This document shows positions 28,865-38,326 of a stretch of DNA of 64,000 nt, piece by piece. A program made the translations under genes and the position numbers. Under the pieces are notes generated by a model that worked only from the letters and a program-made list of their open reading frames with translations, was not told where the DNA came from and did not search any database. Position 1 is the first letter of the stretch. Each line of letters starts with the position of its first letter. This DNA is from Saprospirales bacterium (GTDB lineage Bacteria > Bacteroidota > Bacteroidia > Chitinophagales > Saprospiraceae): NCBI GenBank assembly GCA_016703765.1, contig JADJBL010000001.1:248001-312000 (forward strand), read 5' to 3'.

Positions 28865-29065
28865 TCATACTTTGTTCTTTTCCCTCAAACTTTGGTTGAT
28901 TTCTTCTACTAATTTTTGTACCTCCTCCGGCTTTGCCTTGCTTTTGGAAATGAGGGCTTTATACCTGATATAATCAATGAACTCCTGAATATCAGACATT
29001 TCTATCAGGTTTGCCGGGATGGTAATGACTATCTCTTTGCCTTTATTTACTATTGTCATATCCAT
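28865..29065 (-). CDS. Putative antitoxin, copy 1
   Basis: 66 aa. An N-terminal beta-hairpin part (NKGKEIVITIPANLIEMSD) recalls AbrB/MazE-like antitoxins, followed by a helical, charged tail (AKPEEVQKLVEEINQSLREK) that would wrap the toxin. It is clearly paralogous to the next gene upstream (KxIxITxPA..., then K-A/R-x-EEV-x-KL). Located 7 bp before the PIN toxin, it is the likelier cognate antitoxin. Confidence 0.75.
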   Translation of the reverse strand: MDMTIVNKGKEIVITIPANLIEMSDIQEFIDYIRYKALISKSKAKPEEVQKLVEEINQSLREKNKV

Positions 29066-29092
29066 TATTGTATTTCATTATTTGTAAGAAAG

Positions 29093-29305
29093 TTAAATGT
29101 TTTTAGGTAGGAATCGCTCTTTATTATCCTCCCACCATTGCTTGTTCACTTCCCGGGCCAGTTTATCTACCTCCTCCTGCCTGGCCTTGCTGTCTTTGGT
29201 GGCTTCCTTGTAAAGTAAAAAGTTAATCAGCCTCTGAACGCCTTCGAGGTCCACAGATGCGGGAAGAGTGATGATTATTTGATTTCCAGTTCTTTGAATT
29301 TCCAT
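29093..29305 (-). CDS. Putative antitoxin, copy 2 (tandem paralogue)
   Basis: 70 aa with the same plan as the adjacent 66-aa protein: GNQIIITLPASVDLEGVQ, then SKARQEEVDKLAREVNKQWW. It lies 27 bp upstream of copy 1. A tandem duplication of an antitoxin before a single PIN toxin is the simplest reading. Its own partner toxin may have been lost. Confidence 0.7.
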   Translation of the reverse strand: MEIQRTGNQIIITLPASVDLEGVQRLINFLLYKEATKDSKARQEEVDKLAREVNKQWWEDNKERFLPKNI

Positions 29306-29348
29306 TGCCCAAAATTTTTATCGTAAAACCTCTTGTTTCAACTCAAGT

Positions 29349-30510
29349 TTAACGGTTCCTAAAGGTAAATAATTCCATCACGGGCGTCAAGCACAATAAT
29401 CGTCGATCACCCAATCCACCCCACCACCTCCTCATATACCGATGCATGGGCCGGAAACACTTCTTGTCCTCATGCGCCAGTTTGCTGCCCACGACGATGG
29501 CGGGGTGTACGCCGTACTCGACGGCGCATTCTCCACCTTGTCGAGCAGGGTGCCTTAATGCAGGTAGGGGCTCCAAAAAACGCCCATATTTCAAGGGGGT
29601 GTTTGAGCTGCTTGCCAGCCAGGGCATGGCCTCCTCTTCCAATTGGTTGCTCGCCGTCCGGCAAATCGTCGAGGATAAAAGGGGTCTGCTCGTTCAGGTG
29701 CAAAAGGACTGGGCGATCTCGTGGGCGATGGTAAACCAGAAGTGGTCCGGGAGGCGGTTGTAGCAGGCGTGTTTATACCACCACCGGTTATCGCCGGAAA
29801 AGAAGGCGGCGCCGTCCAGATAGGTCTTTTCAGGTGGGGCGGCGGCGAGAATTTCACACCCGCCAGCCCGAGTTCGCGGAGGAAGACGCGGATGTTCGCC
29901 GGATCGGGGTGTAGGTTCAGCCGTTCGTAAAGCGATTCGAGCAGATTCTTCCGATAAGGAGGCACGTCCAATTCTTCGGCTTTTTTTTCGAGCCATCTGA
30001 TACCAGGTAATGGCGTAAGAGGCATTGTATTGGTTGTAAGCCGTAGAACGGCGGGGCGAGGCAGGGCTGGTATTCGCGTTCGAGGATACCCGGAAATCGA
30101 GAGCCTCCCAACCCCAAAAAGCTTTTACGGCTTCAGCAAGCTCTTCGGCCGATTTGGTCAAGGAAGTCAGCCTTTTTGACCATGTCCCGGATGGGCATGC
30201 GCTCGTAGATCTGGGCCTTAATATCGGCAACCGCCTCCTTGTCGCTTTTTTCAGCCTGCGCCCAGAGCCGGTAGCCGGTGTCGAGGTTCATCCAATACTG
30301 GGGGGAGGTATTGAACACTTCGCCCAACACCCGCGCCATGTCCAGACTGACCGGCTTTTTGTCGTTCAGCAATTCGCTGATATGCTTTTGAGAAAACCCG
30401 GTAACCTCCGCCAGTTCGTCCTGGGTCCAGCTGCGCAGTTCTATCTGTTCCCGGATAAAGTAGCCGGGGCCGAATTTTTTGGCTGGTCGTATTTGCGAAA
30501 TGGGGATCAT
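29349..30510 (-). pseudogene. HigA-type antitoxin fused to ImmA/IrrE peptidase domain, frameshifted
   Basis: The intact N-terminal part starts at ATG 30510 and shows an XRE helix-turn-helix (WTQDELAEVTGFSQKHISEL) followed by FNTSPQYWMNLDTGYRL, as in HigA/VapI proteins. After a frame change near 30145 the ImmA/IrrE-like part can be followed in pieces: AVKAFWGWEALDF, TYLDGAAFFSGDN, FWFTIAHEIA (zinc motif HEIAH is rebuilt if one base is restored), LLHLNEQTPFILDDL, and GVHPAIVVG-KLAHEDKK. At least four frame changes are needed, so the copy is decayed or badly sequenced. It follows a HigB-like toxin. Confidence 0.65.
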
Positions 30511-30514
30511 AAAT

Positions 30515-30823
30515 TCAATCGTAATGGTTTGAAATATCGATCAGTATAAAGATACCGACCGTTTTTGCTTCATTTTTCCAATCCAGGGTCATTTCAAGAC
30601 GGTATTTCAGGTTCAGGCGCATGGAGTAAAGATTTGAGGGCTCCTTTCAGCTTTTCAAATCGCAGCCCTTTATCCGCCAAAAGATCGTGAATGGTTTCGG
30701 CGGCTCGATTTTCTGAATGGTGGCAAAAAACTTGTCGACAACCTGCACGGGCAGCTTCAGCTTTTTGGAATAGCCCGTCCGATAGAGCTCCTCCGGGTCT
30801 TTACTATTGAAATAAACCTCCAA
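30515..30823 (-). pseudogene. HigB/RelE-like toxin, two frameshifts
   Basis: Read from a probable TTG at 30823 (LEVYFNSKDPEELYRTGYSK), then, after a one-base loss, AETIHDLLADKGLRFEKLKG, then, after a one-base gain, NLYSMRLNLKYRLEMTLDW...VGIFILIDISNHYD to the TGA at 30515-30517. The pieces match the HigB/plasmid-maintenance killer fold of about 100 aa (102 codons here, net frame preserved). The stop is 4 bp before the HigA-like gene, the normal higBA order. Confidence 0.65.
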
Positions 30824-31005
30824 ATCACCAAATTGTTTTAATATATACCTTTTAGGTTAAATTACAAAATACATTTATATTTTTCAGCCCAAAAGCCCAA
30901 TCCATTTGCCAAACCTCCCCAAAATTTCAATATTTTAGCATCCTGCTCCCAACTTCTCCCATATTTAAGTATCGAAATACACTTAAAGCGCTAAATCCTA
31001 TTGAC

Positions 31006-34000
31006 ATGCAAAAAGCCCTACTATGCTCCCTGGCTCTGGCCCTCGCAACCGCCTATCAACTCTCCGCTCAATGCAATCTCCCAAGCCCTCCCGGCACAGG
31101 CGCTCAGGGCTGCCAGAACGCCCCGCTCTTTTGCTCCGAAGAGGACATGGACGGGTATTGCTCCGACGGGCGGCACCGGGACAGGGGCTTGCCCCCTCGG
31201 CCTTCTGCGGCACTTGGCAAACAGCCATTGGCTCTCCTATAGCAGGAGGGACCGTCATTACCCTGACCATTTCGCCATCAATTGCGCAGGCCAGCCAAGC
31301 GGCACAGGCCTGCGGTGAACAGCTATTGCCAACGCTGATGCACCAATTTACGGCAGTGTCAACTACGACGGCGCCGGGCAGGCTGGTTCCCATCACCCTT
31401 ACCGCGACGGGCCTGACCATCGAGAGAGGTATCTTATTTGCTGATCGACGGCTGGGGAGGAGATGGGAGTGCGACTGCGAAAATCGACGTGACGGAAGGG
31501 AATCGGAAACCTCCCCTCAATCATCCGGGAATTATCTCCGGACCTACAAACGTATGCCCGGGCGGATCGGTCAACTATACGGTACCATCCGGCACGGTCA
31601 CCCTTTACGATTGGTCCCTTCTCCTGCGATCGGAGGGATTACCACCAATGACGGCAGCAATTCCATTACGGTCGATTTTTACAGCGCAGAGTTGCCCAGT
31701 TGTGCGTTACCCCTTCGAATGCCTGTGAAGCCGGCCCAACTATCTGCAAAACGATCATATCCACCCCCATCCCTCCACAGCTCGAAATAGTCAATTTCTG
31801 TCTGGGAGAAACCTGGACCTGCCAGGGGCAGACCTATTCAGCCCCGGCACGAATGCCGTCGTGTACGACTCCTGGATGGGCTGTGACAGCACCCGCATCT
31901 GTGTGGGTATCGCAGCGCCTCCCAACCCCATCCCTGCCCCCGTGTATGCCACCATTTGCCAGGGAGAAATCTATCAACAGGGCGAAAGCGAGTATGACGA
32001 AACCGGCCAATACACCGATACCCTGACGGCATCCAGTAACGGCTGCGACAGCATCCAGACCCTGATCCTCACCGTCCTGCAAGCCGAGGCGGTGATCGCC
32101 CCGCCAGGGGTATTGGGCTGCGGAGGCTCCTCTACCCTTGTACTGGACGGAACGGGATCGACCTATATCCCGGGCGCAGCGCTCAGCTACTGGTCGGGCC
32201 CTGGAGTAGTCAGCGGAGGAAATACACTGACCCCGACAGTTAACCAGACCGGCACATATTGTTTAACGGTGACCCATACGTATCAGGGTGTAACCTGCTC
32301 CGATACGGAATGTGTCGTGGTGCAAGGCATTTATATTCCGCCAAACCAGCCCTCACTTACGGGCCCCTTAAACACCTGCACAGGAGCCACCTCGACCTTT
32401 ATAGTCTCGCCTTCGGGCACGGGGCTTCAGCCTACAGGTTTCACCTGGGCCGTGACGGGCGGCGTCCTTTCCGGGAGCGGCGATACCATTGAGGTGACCT
32501 GGACCGAGACCGGACAGGGACGGTTTGCGTGACGGCAGAAATAGCTGCGGGTCGAGCCCGCAGGCCTGCCTGAACGTCGACATTTCCGATGATCCGGTTA
32601 TCATGCCTCCGGTAGAAGCCGCTATCTGCCAGGGAGAGAGCTATCCTTTTGCCGGTACCGACTACGATTCAAGCGGTATATACACCATTACCCTGTCATC
32701 GTCTACCGGCTGCGACAGCGTCATGACGCTGGAGCCGACCGTCCTGCAGGCCGAGGCGGTGATCGCTCCGCCCGGAGTGCTTGGAGAAGGGCAACACCAC
32801 CCTTGTACTCGATGGAACGGGATCGACCGCCATTCCCGCTGACTCCAACGAGTGCTCAGCTATTTGTGGACAGGCCCTGGGCTGCTCAGCGGAGACAGCA
32901 CCCTCAACCCTTTGATTGACTCTTCCGGTGTTTATTGCCTGGAGGTTTCGCATATTTACCAAGGGGTTTCCTGTTCCGATCTGGCTTGTGTGACAGTAAC
33001 GTCCATAAACGACCCGCCGGAACAACCCGCCCTTGCCGGGCCATCGGGCGCATGCCTGGGCACGAGCTCCGAATATACGGTCGCCCCCTCCGGCTCAGGC
33101 CTGCCGGCTGCGGGATTCACCTGGACGGTGACGGGAGGTACCTTTACCACCAACACAAACGGCGATACGATCGCGGTGATGTGGACCGCCGCGGGGCAAG
33201 GACAGGTTTGCGTCACGGCCGATAATGCCAACGGGTCAAGCCTTCAAAACTTGCCTTACGGTGAATATCCAGGACAACCCCATCGTGATGCCGCCTGCCC
33301 TGGCAGCCATTTGCCAGGGCGACAGCTATAATTTTGCCGGAAATACCTACGAGGCGACAGGTGTGTATACGGTGACTCTGGCATCCTCCCAGAATTGCGA
33401 CAGCGTAGTGACTTTGGATCTGACCACCCTCCAGGCCGAGGCGATGATCGCCCCTCCCGGGGAGCTGAACTGCACCACGACTACCCTCGTATTGGATGGA
33501 TCCGGATCGACTACTGTTCCAGATGCCCCTGGCGCGGTGATCTATTATTTGTGGACAGGACCCGGACTCATCGCGGGAGAAAATACCCTGACGCCAACGA
33601 TTGGCGAACCCGGCATTTACACCTTATTCGTCACTCAAAGCTACCTGGGCCTGACTTGTCTCGGCCAGTCGGCTGTAACGGTTACTGCCGACACTGCGCC
33701 GCCGCTGCCGCCTTTCATTTCCGGTCCACAGGGTGCCTGTACAGAAACGACCTCCATCTTTACGGTAAGCCCATCCGGAGGCCCGGCCCCTGCGGGTTTC
33801 ACCTGGACCGTAACAGGCGGCACCTTTACTACGAACGGCAACGAAATCACGGTGACCTGGACTACCCCGGGTCAGGGGCTGGTGTGCGCTGCAGCTTTAA
33901 ATGACTGCGGGGCGAGCTCGACTGCTTGCCATACCGTGGAGGTGCTGGACCCGCCGCTTGCCCAATTTGGCTTTGAGCAGGCAGGCGCTCAGTTGACATT

Positions 34001-34448
34001 CACCGACGGGTCCTCCGGCGCCACTAGCTGGTTATGGGATTTCGGCGACGGCAATACCTCCAGCGAACAAAACCCGGTGCATACCTACGGCGTGGACGGG
34101 GAGTACGTCATTACCCTGAGCGTTAGCAACGGGATTTGCGAGCATTCCATTTCCCAATCAATAGACATTGCGGTTAGCGCCTTTGAGAATTTTGGGCTGA
34201 CCACTTTCACCCTGACTCCCTCCATCAGCTCCGGCCTGTTTACCCTGACCGTCAGCCTCCGGCGCGCTGCCGACTTGGAGATTAGCATGGTGAATACCCA
34301 AGGGCAGATCGTGCATAAAATGGAAAGACTTCAAACTGCATATTTGCAGGATGAAGTCAATCTGGCTGGGATGGCCCCAGGTGTCTATTTCGTACAATTA
34401 ACCGCAGAAGGAGAAAAGGCGGTCAGGAAGTTGGTATTAACGAGGTAA
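31006..34448 (+). pseudogene. Large repeat/PKD protein with T9SS sorting domain, many frameshifts
   Basis: One secreted protein of roughly 1,140 residues cut into at least six frames. It opens with a signal peptide (MQKALLCSLALALATAYQLSAQ) at 31006. The middle holds three tandem units of about 675-685 bp, starting near 31952, 32625 and 33309, each with AAICQGESY, GCDS, LQAEAVIAPPG, LVLDGTGST and a GFTWTVTGG segment. A PKD domain ([19 protein letters not shown]) at about 33990-34170 and a T9SS type A C-terminal domain ([21 protein letters not shown]) end it. Probably a surface adhesin or glue-like protein. Breaks may be sequence errors in the repeats. Confidence 0.75.
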
Positions 34449-34451
34449 AAT

Positions 34452-34790
34452 TTATTCGTACCCGCTTTTTATCACGGTCATGATCATTTTGAAACGCCCG
34501 TTTGATCTGACGAAATTGGGCGAATGGGCTGGTATTACAATGGATTGCCCCGTCTTTAGGACATTGGATTTTCCGTCGATTACAATCTCAGCTATTCCCT
34601 CGATGATTTGAGCGAAGGTGTCAAATGGAGAGGTTTTTTCTGTCAGCCCTTCCCCGGAATCGAACGACATGACGCTGATATTGCCGGTCGATTTCTTCAA
34701 AATCGTTTTGATGACCACGGAATTTGTTATGTATTCGATTATCTCCACGGTAATGTGAACTTTTGATTTTTCAATTTCGGAGATATTCAT
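34452..34790 (-). CDS. Cupin-domain protein
   Basis: 112 aa, single small cupin beta-barrel: SGEGLTEKTSPFDTFAQIIEGIAEIVIDGK followed by LKTGQSIVIPAHSPNFVRS (shown by its core AEIVIDG and VIPAHSPNFV). The first cupin motif lacks the usual HxH (it has EKTSPFDT) and only one His is left in the second, so metal binding is doubtful. It lies after the terminator of the CsbD operon on the same strand and ends 4 bp from the convergent T9SS gene. Function unknown. Confidence 0.8.
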   Translation of the reverse strand: MNISEIEKSKVHITVEIIEYITNSVVIKTILKKSTGNISVMSFDSGEGLTEKTSPFDTFAQIIEGIAEIVIDGKSNVLKTGQSIVIPAHSPNFVRSNGRFKMIMTVIKSGYE

Positions 34791-34821
34791 TGTTATTGCT
34801 TTAGGGTTTCGGGAAATTCAA

Positions 34822-34849
34822 AAAAAGCGGGCGCTACCCCGCCTTTTTT
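34822..34849 (-). terminator. Rho-independent terminator of the CsbD operon
   Basis: GCGGG (34827-34831) and CCCGC (34838-34842) with flanking A- and T-runs give a hairpin with a T-tract in both directions. It sits 10 bp after the stress-response gene at 34859. Confidence 0.75.
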
Positions 34850-34858
34850 GAGGCTTCA

Positions 34859-35325
34859 TTAATTCTTATTGTCAACTGAAAAATCCTTGAGCGCCTGGCC
34901 AAGCTCATCCATGTCGCGGTTAAATTCGCGCTTGAATGCTTGCCACTCGGTTTTGTTCTGCTCGTAGTTGTCCATCCTCGTCTTCAGATCCTTGTTTTTC
35001 TGCTCCAGGGCATTGATCTTGTCTGCATAAAGAGCGTCCATGCTCTTCCCGGATTTTTTCATTTTCACCTTCAGTTCGGCAATGCGGGCTTCATTGACTT
35101 TTATTCTCGCTTCCGTTTCATTTCTGAATGCCTGCCACTCTTCCGTGTTTGCAACGAGCTGAGCTTCCGTATCGGCCTCGGTCTGGGCAGTTTGCAAATC
35201 CTGCTTGGCCTGCTCTACATCTTCTGCTGCAGCCTCCTCTTTCTGTGCGGCAGTCTGCCAGCCGGTGAGCAGTGCGCCCGCCATAAGCGTTGTTATTCCA
35301 ATCGAAAAAAATTATCTTTTTTCAT
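34859..35325 (-). CDS. Periplasmic coiled-coil stress protein (sll1863-like), one frameshift in the signal peptide
   Basis: The body (EEWQAFRNETEARIKVNEARIAELKVKMKKSGKSMDALY, here given by EARIAELKVKMKKSGKSMD) and the end FKREFNRDMDELGQALKDF resemble proteins annotated as sll1863-family stress response proteins in Bacteroidota. The frame from 35284 lacks a signal. Restoring one base in the T-run near 35308 joins it to ATG 35325 and gives the signal peptide MKKDNFFSIGITTLMAGA, total 155 aa. It is the second gene after CsbD in the operon driven by promoter A. Confidence 0.7.
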
Positions 35326-35379
35326 CTTTGTTATTTTTGAATAAAATTTAAAAAAGCGGTTTTTTGGGGTAGGCTACAA

Positions 35380-35565
35380 TTAAAGATCTGCGATAATTTT
35401 GTGCAACTCTTCTTTTGTTTTGCCCAGCTTGATTTGAAGTTTTCCAAGCATTTCTTCTTTTTTGCCTTTTTCGTACATCAGGTCATTGTCTGTTAAAACG
35501 GCAAATTTTTGCTTAAGCTTGCCTTTCAGCTCGTTCCAGTTGCCTTTTATTTCTAGTGGTTCCAT
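35380..35565 (-). CDS. CsbD family stress protein
   Basis: 61 aa: MEPLEIKGNWNELKGKLKQKF, then LMYEKGKKEEMLGKLQIKLGKTKEEL. This is the CsbD-like two-helix family induced by general stress in many bacteria. The ATG at 35565 is supported by promoter A: its -7 box at 35603-35610 predicts a start of transcription near 35596, whereas the longer frame to 35640 begins inside the operator. First gene of operon A. Confidence 0.9.
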   Translation of the reverse strand: MEPLEIKGNWNELKGKLKQKFAVLTDNDLMYEKGKKEEMLGKLQIKLGKTKEELHKIIADL

Positions 35566-35602
35566 TTTAAAAAATTTATGTTGTGAAAGAATTTTCACGG
35601 TA

Positions 35603-35670
35603 TAAAGATGCGCTCTTAAAACCCGGGAAGCATTACACAATTTCCGATAAGAGTTACATCATTCACACAT
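35603..35670 (-). promoter_or_regulatory. Regulon promoter A (CsbD operon)
   Basis: Minus strand: distal half-site AATGATGTAAC (TGTAAC at 35653-35658) preceded by ATGTGTG, proximal half-site AATTGTGTAAT (TGTAAT at 35632-35637), spacing 21 bp, then 21 bp to the -7 box CATCTTTA (35603-35610). It contains the stop codon of the upstream glycosyltransferase gene. Confidence 0.85.
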
Positions 35671-38019
35671 ACGAACAAGATTTGCTTTTTTCGCAAGGGT
35701 TTTGCCGTGGCCAACCTCCATATATTGGTCGAGGCTTAGCCTTGCCATCAGGTAACTCAGGGTGGATTCGGCGCCCTGGTTGAGGTTCACGCGGCTTTCC
35801 TCCAATCCGTCGTAGCAGCCTCCGGTGCAGGGATTGTAAATAATCTGGTTCAGGTGATTGTTGCCCAGGAACCAGCTAAAAGCCGCTATCATTTTTTCTA
35901 AATAGCCTTCTTCTCCAAATTCATTGAAAAACCTGTCCAATGCCTGGATGGTATATGCGACATCAATGGGTTGCTCTCCATAATGAGCCGCTTTCTGGCC
36001 TTTTTGCAGCCAGCTTTTATTGGAGATTACTTTTATTCCGCTTTCCGTGAAGGTAAGCGACAAAAGAAAATCAAAGGAAGATTTGGCGATTTCCCTATAC
36101 ACCGGATCGCCGGTTTCCTGCCATGCGCACAACATCGCTTCCGGCAACACGCTGTTGGCATAGGTCAGGTAACCTTCGTACCATTGCCAATGCCGCTCGG
36201 ATTCATGCCGGTACATTTGAACCAGCCTGTTTGCCAGTTTCTTGATGAGGGCAGTATTGGCCGGCGACTTTTTTAGCTGGTTGTAGTAATAGAACCCCTT
36301 TATGACAAATGCCATGGCGCGCGTGGAATGGATCATTTCTACCCGGGTCCGCGCCGCTTCTATTATTTCTTCGGCATCTTCCGTAAGCGCTGCGGGTAAT
36401 ATAGCATGCTGTGAAACCAGATAGCCAAGGGCCCATAAAGCTCTTCCATTCGCATCCGCGAGGTTGGTGGTTTCATTTTGTTTTGTGAATTTCCTTTTCT
36501 CATCCACATAATTCAAAAAATACTTCCCCGGTTGCAGGCAATACTTTATAAAATCCAGATAAATCCGGATGTAATTCAAATCCTCCTCATCGCCGGTCAG
36601 CTCATAGTGCATGGTTATGGCGATCAAAGCCCGTGCATTATCGTCCAGGGTGTACCCCGAATCGAGATCCGGTTGGCTTATTTTGGAGAATTGAATCATG
36701 CCGAATTCCGTGGTCATCTTTTTCAGATGGTCCAGCTTGGTTTGGGGTAGCCGGTATTGAAGTACGATTTCCTCCCGAGCTTTTCTGCGAAGCAGTTGGG
36801 CGTGGGCAATAGCCGAATTCTCCCAGGCCGTTGGAGCCATCCTTTGCAAGGTGCTCGATTCGAAAGCCATCCTCAGGGGTTCGTCGCTCATTAAGCGATT
36901 GACTCCATCCGTCAATTGGTGCGAATTCTGAAAATCGATTATTATTCCGGTGTCCTCGCGCAATACTTCCTTCGCATGAGGAATTGGAGTGGAAATGATC
37001 GGGCAGCCGCAACTCATCGCATAGGAAAAAGTGCCGCTCACCGCCTGGTTGGGGTCGTTGCTTGTAAAAAGATAGATATCGGTAAGCTGCAAATACTCCA
37101 ATAAATCCTCCAGAGGAAGATAGCGATTGATAAACTCCACATGGAGGGAGAGGTTTAGTGCCTCGACTTTTGCTTCCAGCATATCGCGGTACTTTTCCCC
37201 CTCCGATTTTACCACTCCGGGATGTGTTTTGCCGATGACCAGAAAGACCACATCCGGATTCGCTTCAATAATCGCCGGCAGCGAATCCAGGGTTGTCGTG
37301 ATTCCCTTGCCGGGGCCGAGCAACCCGAAGGTCGTAAGGACCTTCTTTCCGGCCAGGCCGTATTTTTCTTTCAGAAATTCCTTGTTCAGGTGCGGCACGA
37401 GGTGGGTGCCATGCTCGATGACCACAATTTTTTCCGGGGCCATCCCGTATTCATCCTGCAAAATTTTCGCGGAGCTCTTCGTCATGACCACCACCGAGGA
37501 GCAGGCTTCGATTATATGCCTGAGTTTCGCCTTTAAGGTTTCATCGGGATGAGGCAGCACTGTATGAAAAACGATGACGACCGGCTTGTGGATGGCGTGC
37601 AAAAATTGCGCAAAAGCCTCTTCGCCCCGGCCTTGAAAGAATCCAAACTCGTGCTGCATCAATACGACCCGAATGCGCGGGTCTTTATTAATGGCATCCG
37701 CAATGACGGCGTATTGTTGTGGATCATTTGTATCGAGGACAAATTTCACCTCCTCCGGATAAGCCAATTCTGTATTTTCAGATTCAAGCGCGCAAACCCG
37801 AAGCGAAAACGAGTCGCTGAATTTGTTGTTAAGCGCCTTGAGCAAATCCTGTGAGTAGGTTGCTATGCCGCACTCTCTCGGGGGGTAAGAACTGATGAAT
37901 AATACCTCCGGCAGCTGGTCCGCAGACAACAGAGATCCATTGCCGTTTCTCAAAACGGCGTTGGGGAAAGACACATTTTCTGCACCTTCCCCATCATTGA
38001 TGACGGAGTCATTTCTCAT
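35659..38019 (-). CDS. GT4-type glycosyltransferase fused to an (alpha/alpha)6-barrel domain
   Basis: 786 aa. Residues about 30-400 are a GT-B glycosyltransferase: ISSYPPRECGIATYSQDLLKAL, GLLGPGKGITTTL and the donor-site region EFINRYLPLEDLLEYLQLTDIYLF...CGCPIISTPIPHAKEVL (cited by short cores). Residues about 450-770 are helical repeats (GYTLDDNARALIAITMHY, YANSVLPEAMLCAW, EQPIDVAYTIQALDRF) typical of (alpha/alpha)6 toroids. Such fusions occur near mannoside phosphorylases. The ATG at 38019 is used because a 60-aa gene ends at 38039. Second gene of operon B, so its glycan product may belong to a stress response. Confidence 0.85.
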   Translation of the reverse strand: MRNDSVINDGEGAENVSFPNAVLRNGNGSLLSADQLPEVLFISSYPPRECGIATYSQDLLKALNNKFSDSFSLRVCALESENTELAYPEEVKFVLDTNDPQQYAVIADAINKDPRIRVVLMQHEFGFFQGRGEEAFAQFLHAIHKPVVIVFHTVLPHPDETLKAKLRHIIEACSSVVVMTKSSAKILQDEYGMAPEKIVVIEHGTHLVPHLNKEFLKEKYGLAGKKVLTTFGLLGPGKGITTTLDSLPAIIEANPDVVFLVIGKTHPGVVKSEGEKYRDMLEAKVEALNLSLHVEFINRYLPLEDLLEYLQLTDIYLFTSNDPNQAVSGTFSYAMSCGCPIISTPIPHAKEVLREDTGIIIDFQNSHQLTDGVNRLMSDEPLRMAFESSTLQRMAPTAWENSAIAHAQLLRRKAREEIVLQYRLPQTKLDHLKKMTTEFGMIQFSKISQPDLDSGYTLDDNARALIAITMHYELTGDEEDLNYIRIYLDFIKYCLQPGKYFLNYVDEKRKFTKQNETTNLADANGRALWALGYLVSQHAILPAALTEDAEEIIEAARTRVEMIHSTRAMAFVIKGFYYYNQLKKSPANTALIKKLANRLVQMYRHESERHWQWYEGYLTYANSVLPEAMLCAWQETGDPVYREIAKSSFDFLLSLTFTESGIKVISNKSWLQKGQKAAHYGEQPIDVAYTIQALDRFFNEFGEEGYLEKMIAAFSWFLGNNHLNQIIYNPCTGGCYDGLEESRVNLNQGAESTLSYLMARLSLDQYMEVGHGKTLAKKANLVRMCE

Positions 38020-38038
38020 TTTCCTTGTTCTTAATCCC

Positions 38039-38221
38039 TTATTTCTTCGGCTTGTTGCTTCCTCCTTTGCCATCGGATTTTGGGACAAAAGGCTCGAGGG
38101 TGGGTTGATTGCTCTGCCCACTTTTGCCTTCTGACTTATAAGGCGACAAGGGTTTCGTTTTACCCGCAGATTTGTCAGCAGGCGCTTTTTTGTGGTTTTT
38201 GGTTCCTTTATCCTTGCTCAT
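38039..38221 (-). CDS. Small lysine-rich protein
   Basis: 60 aa, highly basic and hydrophilic (MSKDKGTKNHKKAPADKSAG...KGGSNKPKK), no hydrophobic core, probably disordered. It could bind nucleic acid or act as a stress-induced hydrophilic protein. It is the first gene after promoter B, with a predicted 5' leader of about 30 nt, which supports that it is real. Confidence 0.7.
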   Translation of the reverse strand: MSKDKGTKNHKKAPADKSAGKTKPLSPYKSEGKSGQSNQPTLEPFVPKSDGKGGSNKPKK

Positions 38222-38258
38222 GATCGATGATTTATGTTGTGAAAAAAATCTCAGGCTT

Positions 38259-38326
38259 CAAAGTTGCCTGCTTAATGGAAGAGAAATGTTACACAATTCA
38301 GGGAAAGAGTTACATCATTCACACTT
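38259..38326 (-). promoter_or_regulatory. Regulon promoter B (lysine-rich protein / glycosyltransferase)
   Basis: Minus strand: AATGATGTAAC (TGTAAC at 38309-38314), AATTGTGTAAC (TGTAAC at 38288-38293), spacing 21 bp, then 21 bp to the -7 box CAACTTTG (38259-38266). The GTGTGA of its distal part provides the TGA stop of the upstream permease gene. Confidence 0.85.

Noticed and set aside
30824..31005. Search for a promoter or small gene between the higB-like gene and the PKD protein
   Set aside because: AT-rich, divergent promoter region by position, but no exact TAnnTTTG box or open frame could be supported.
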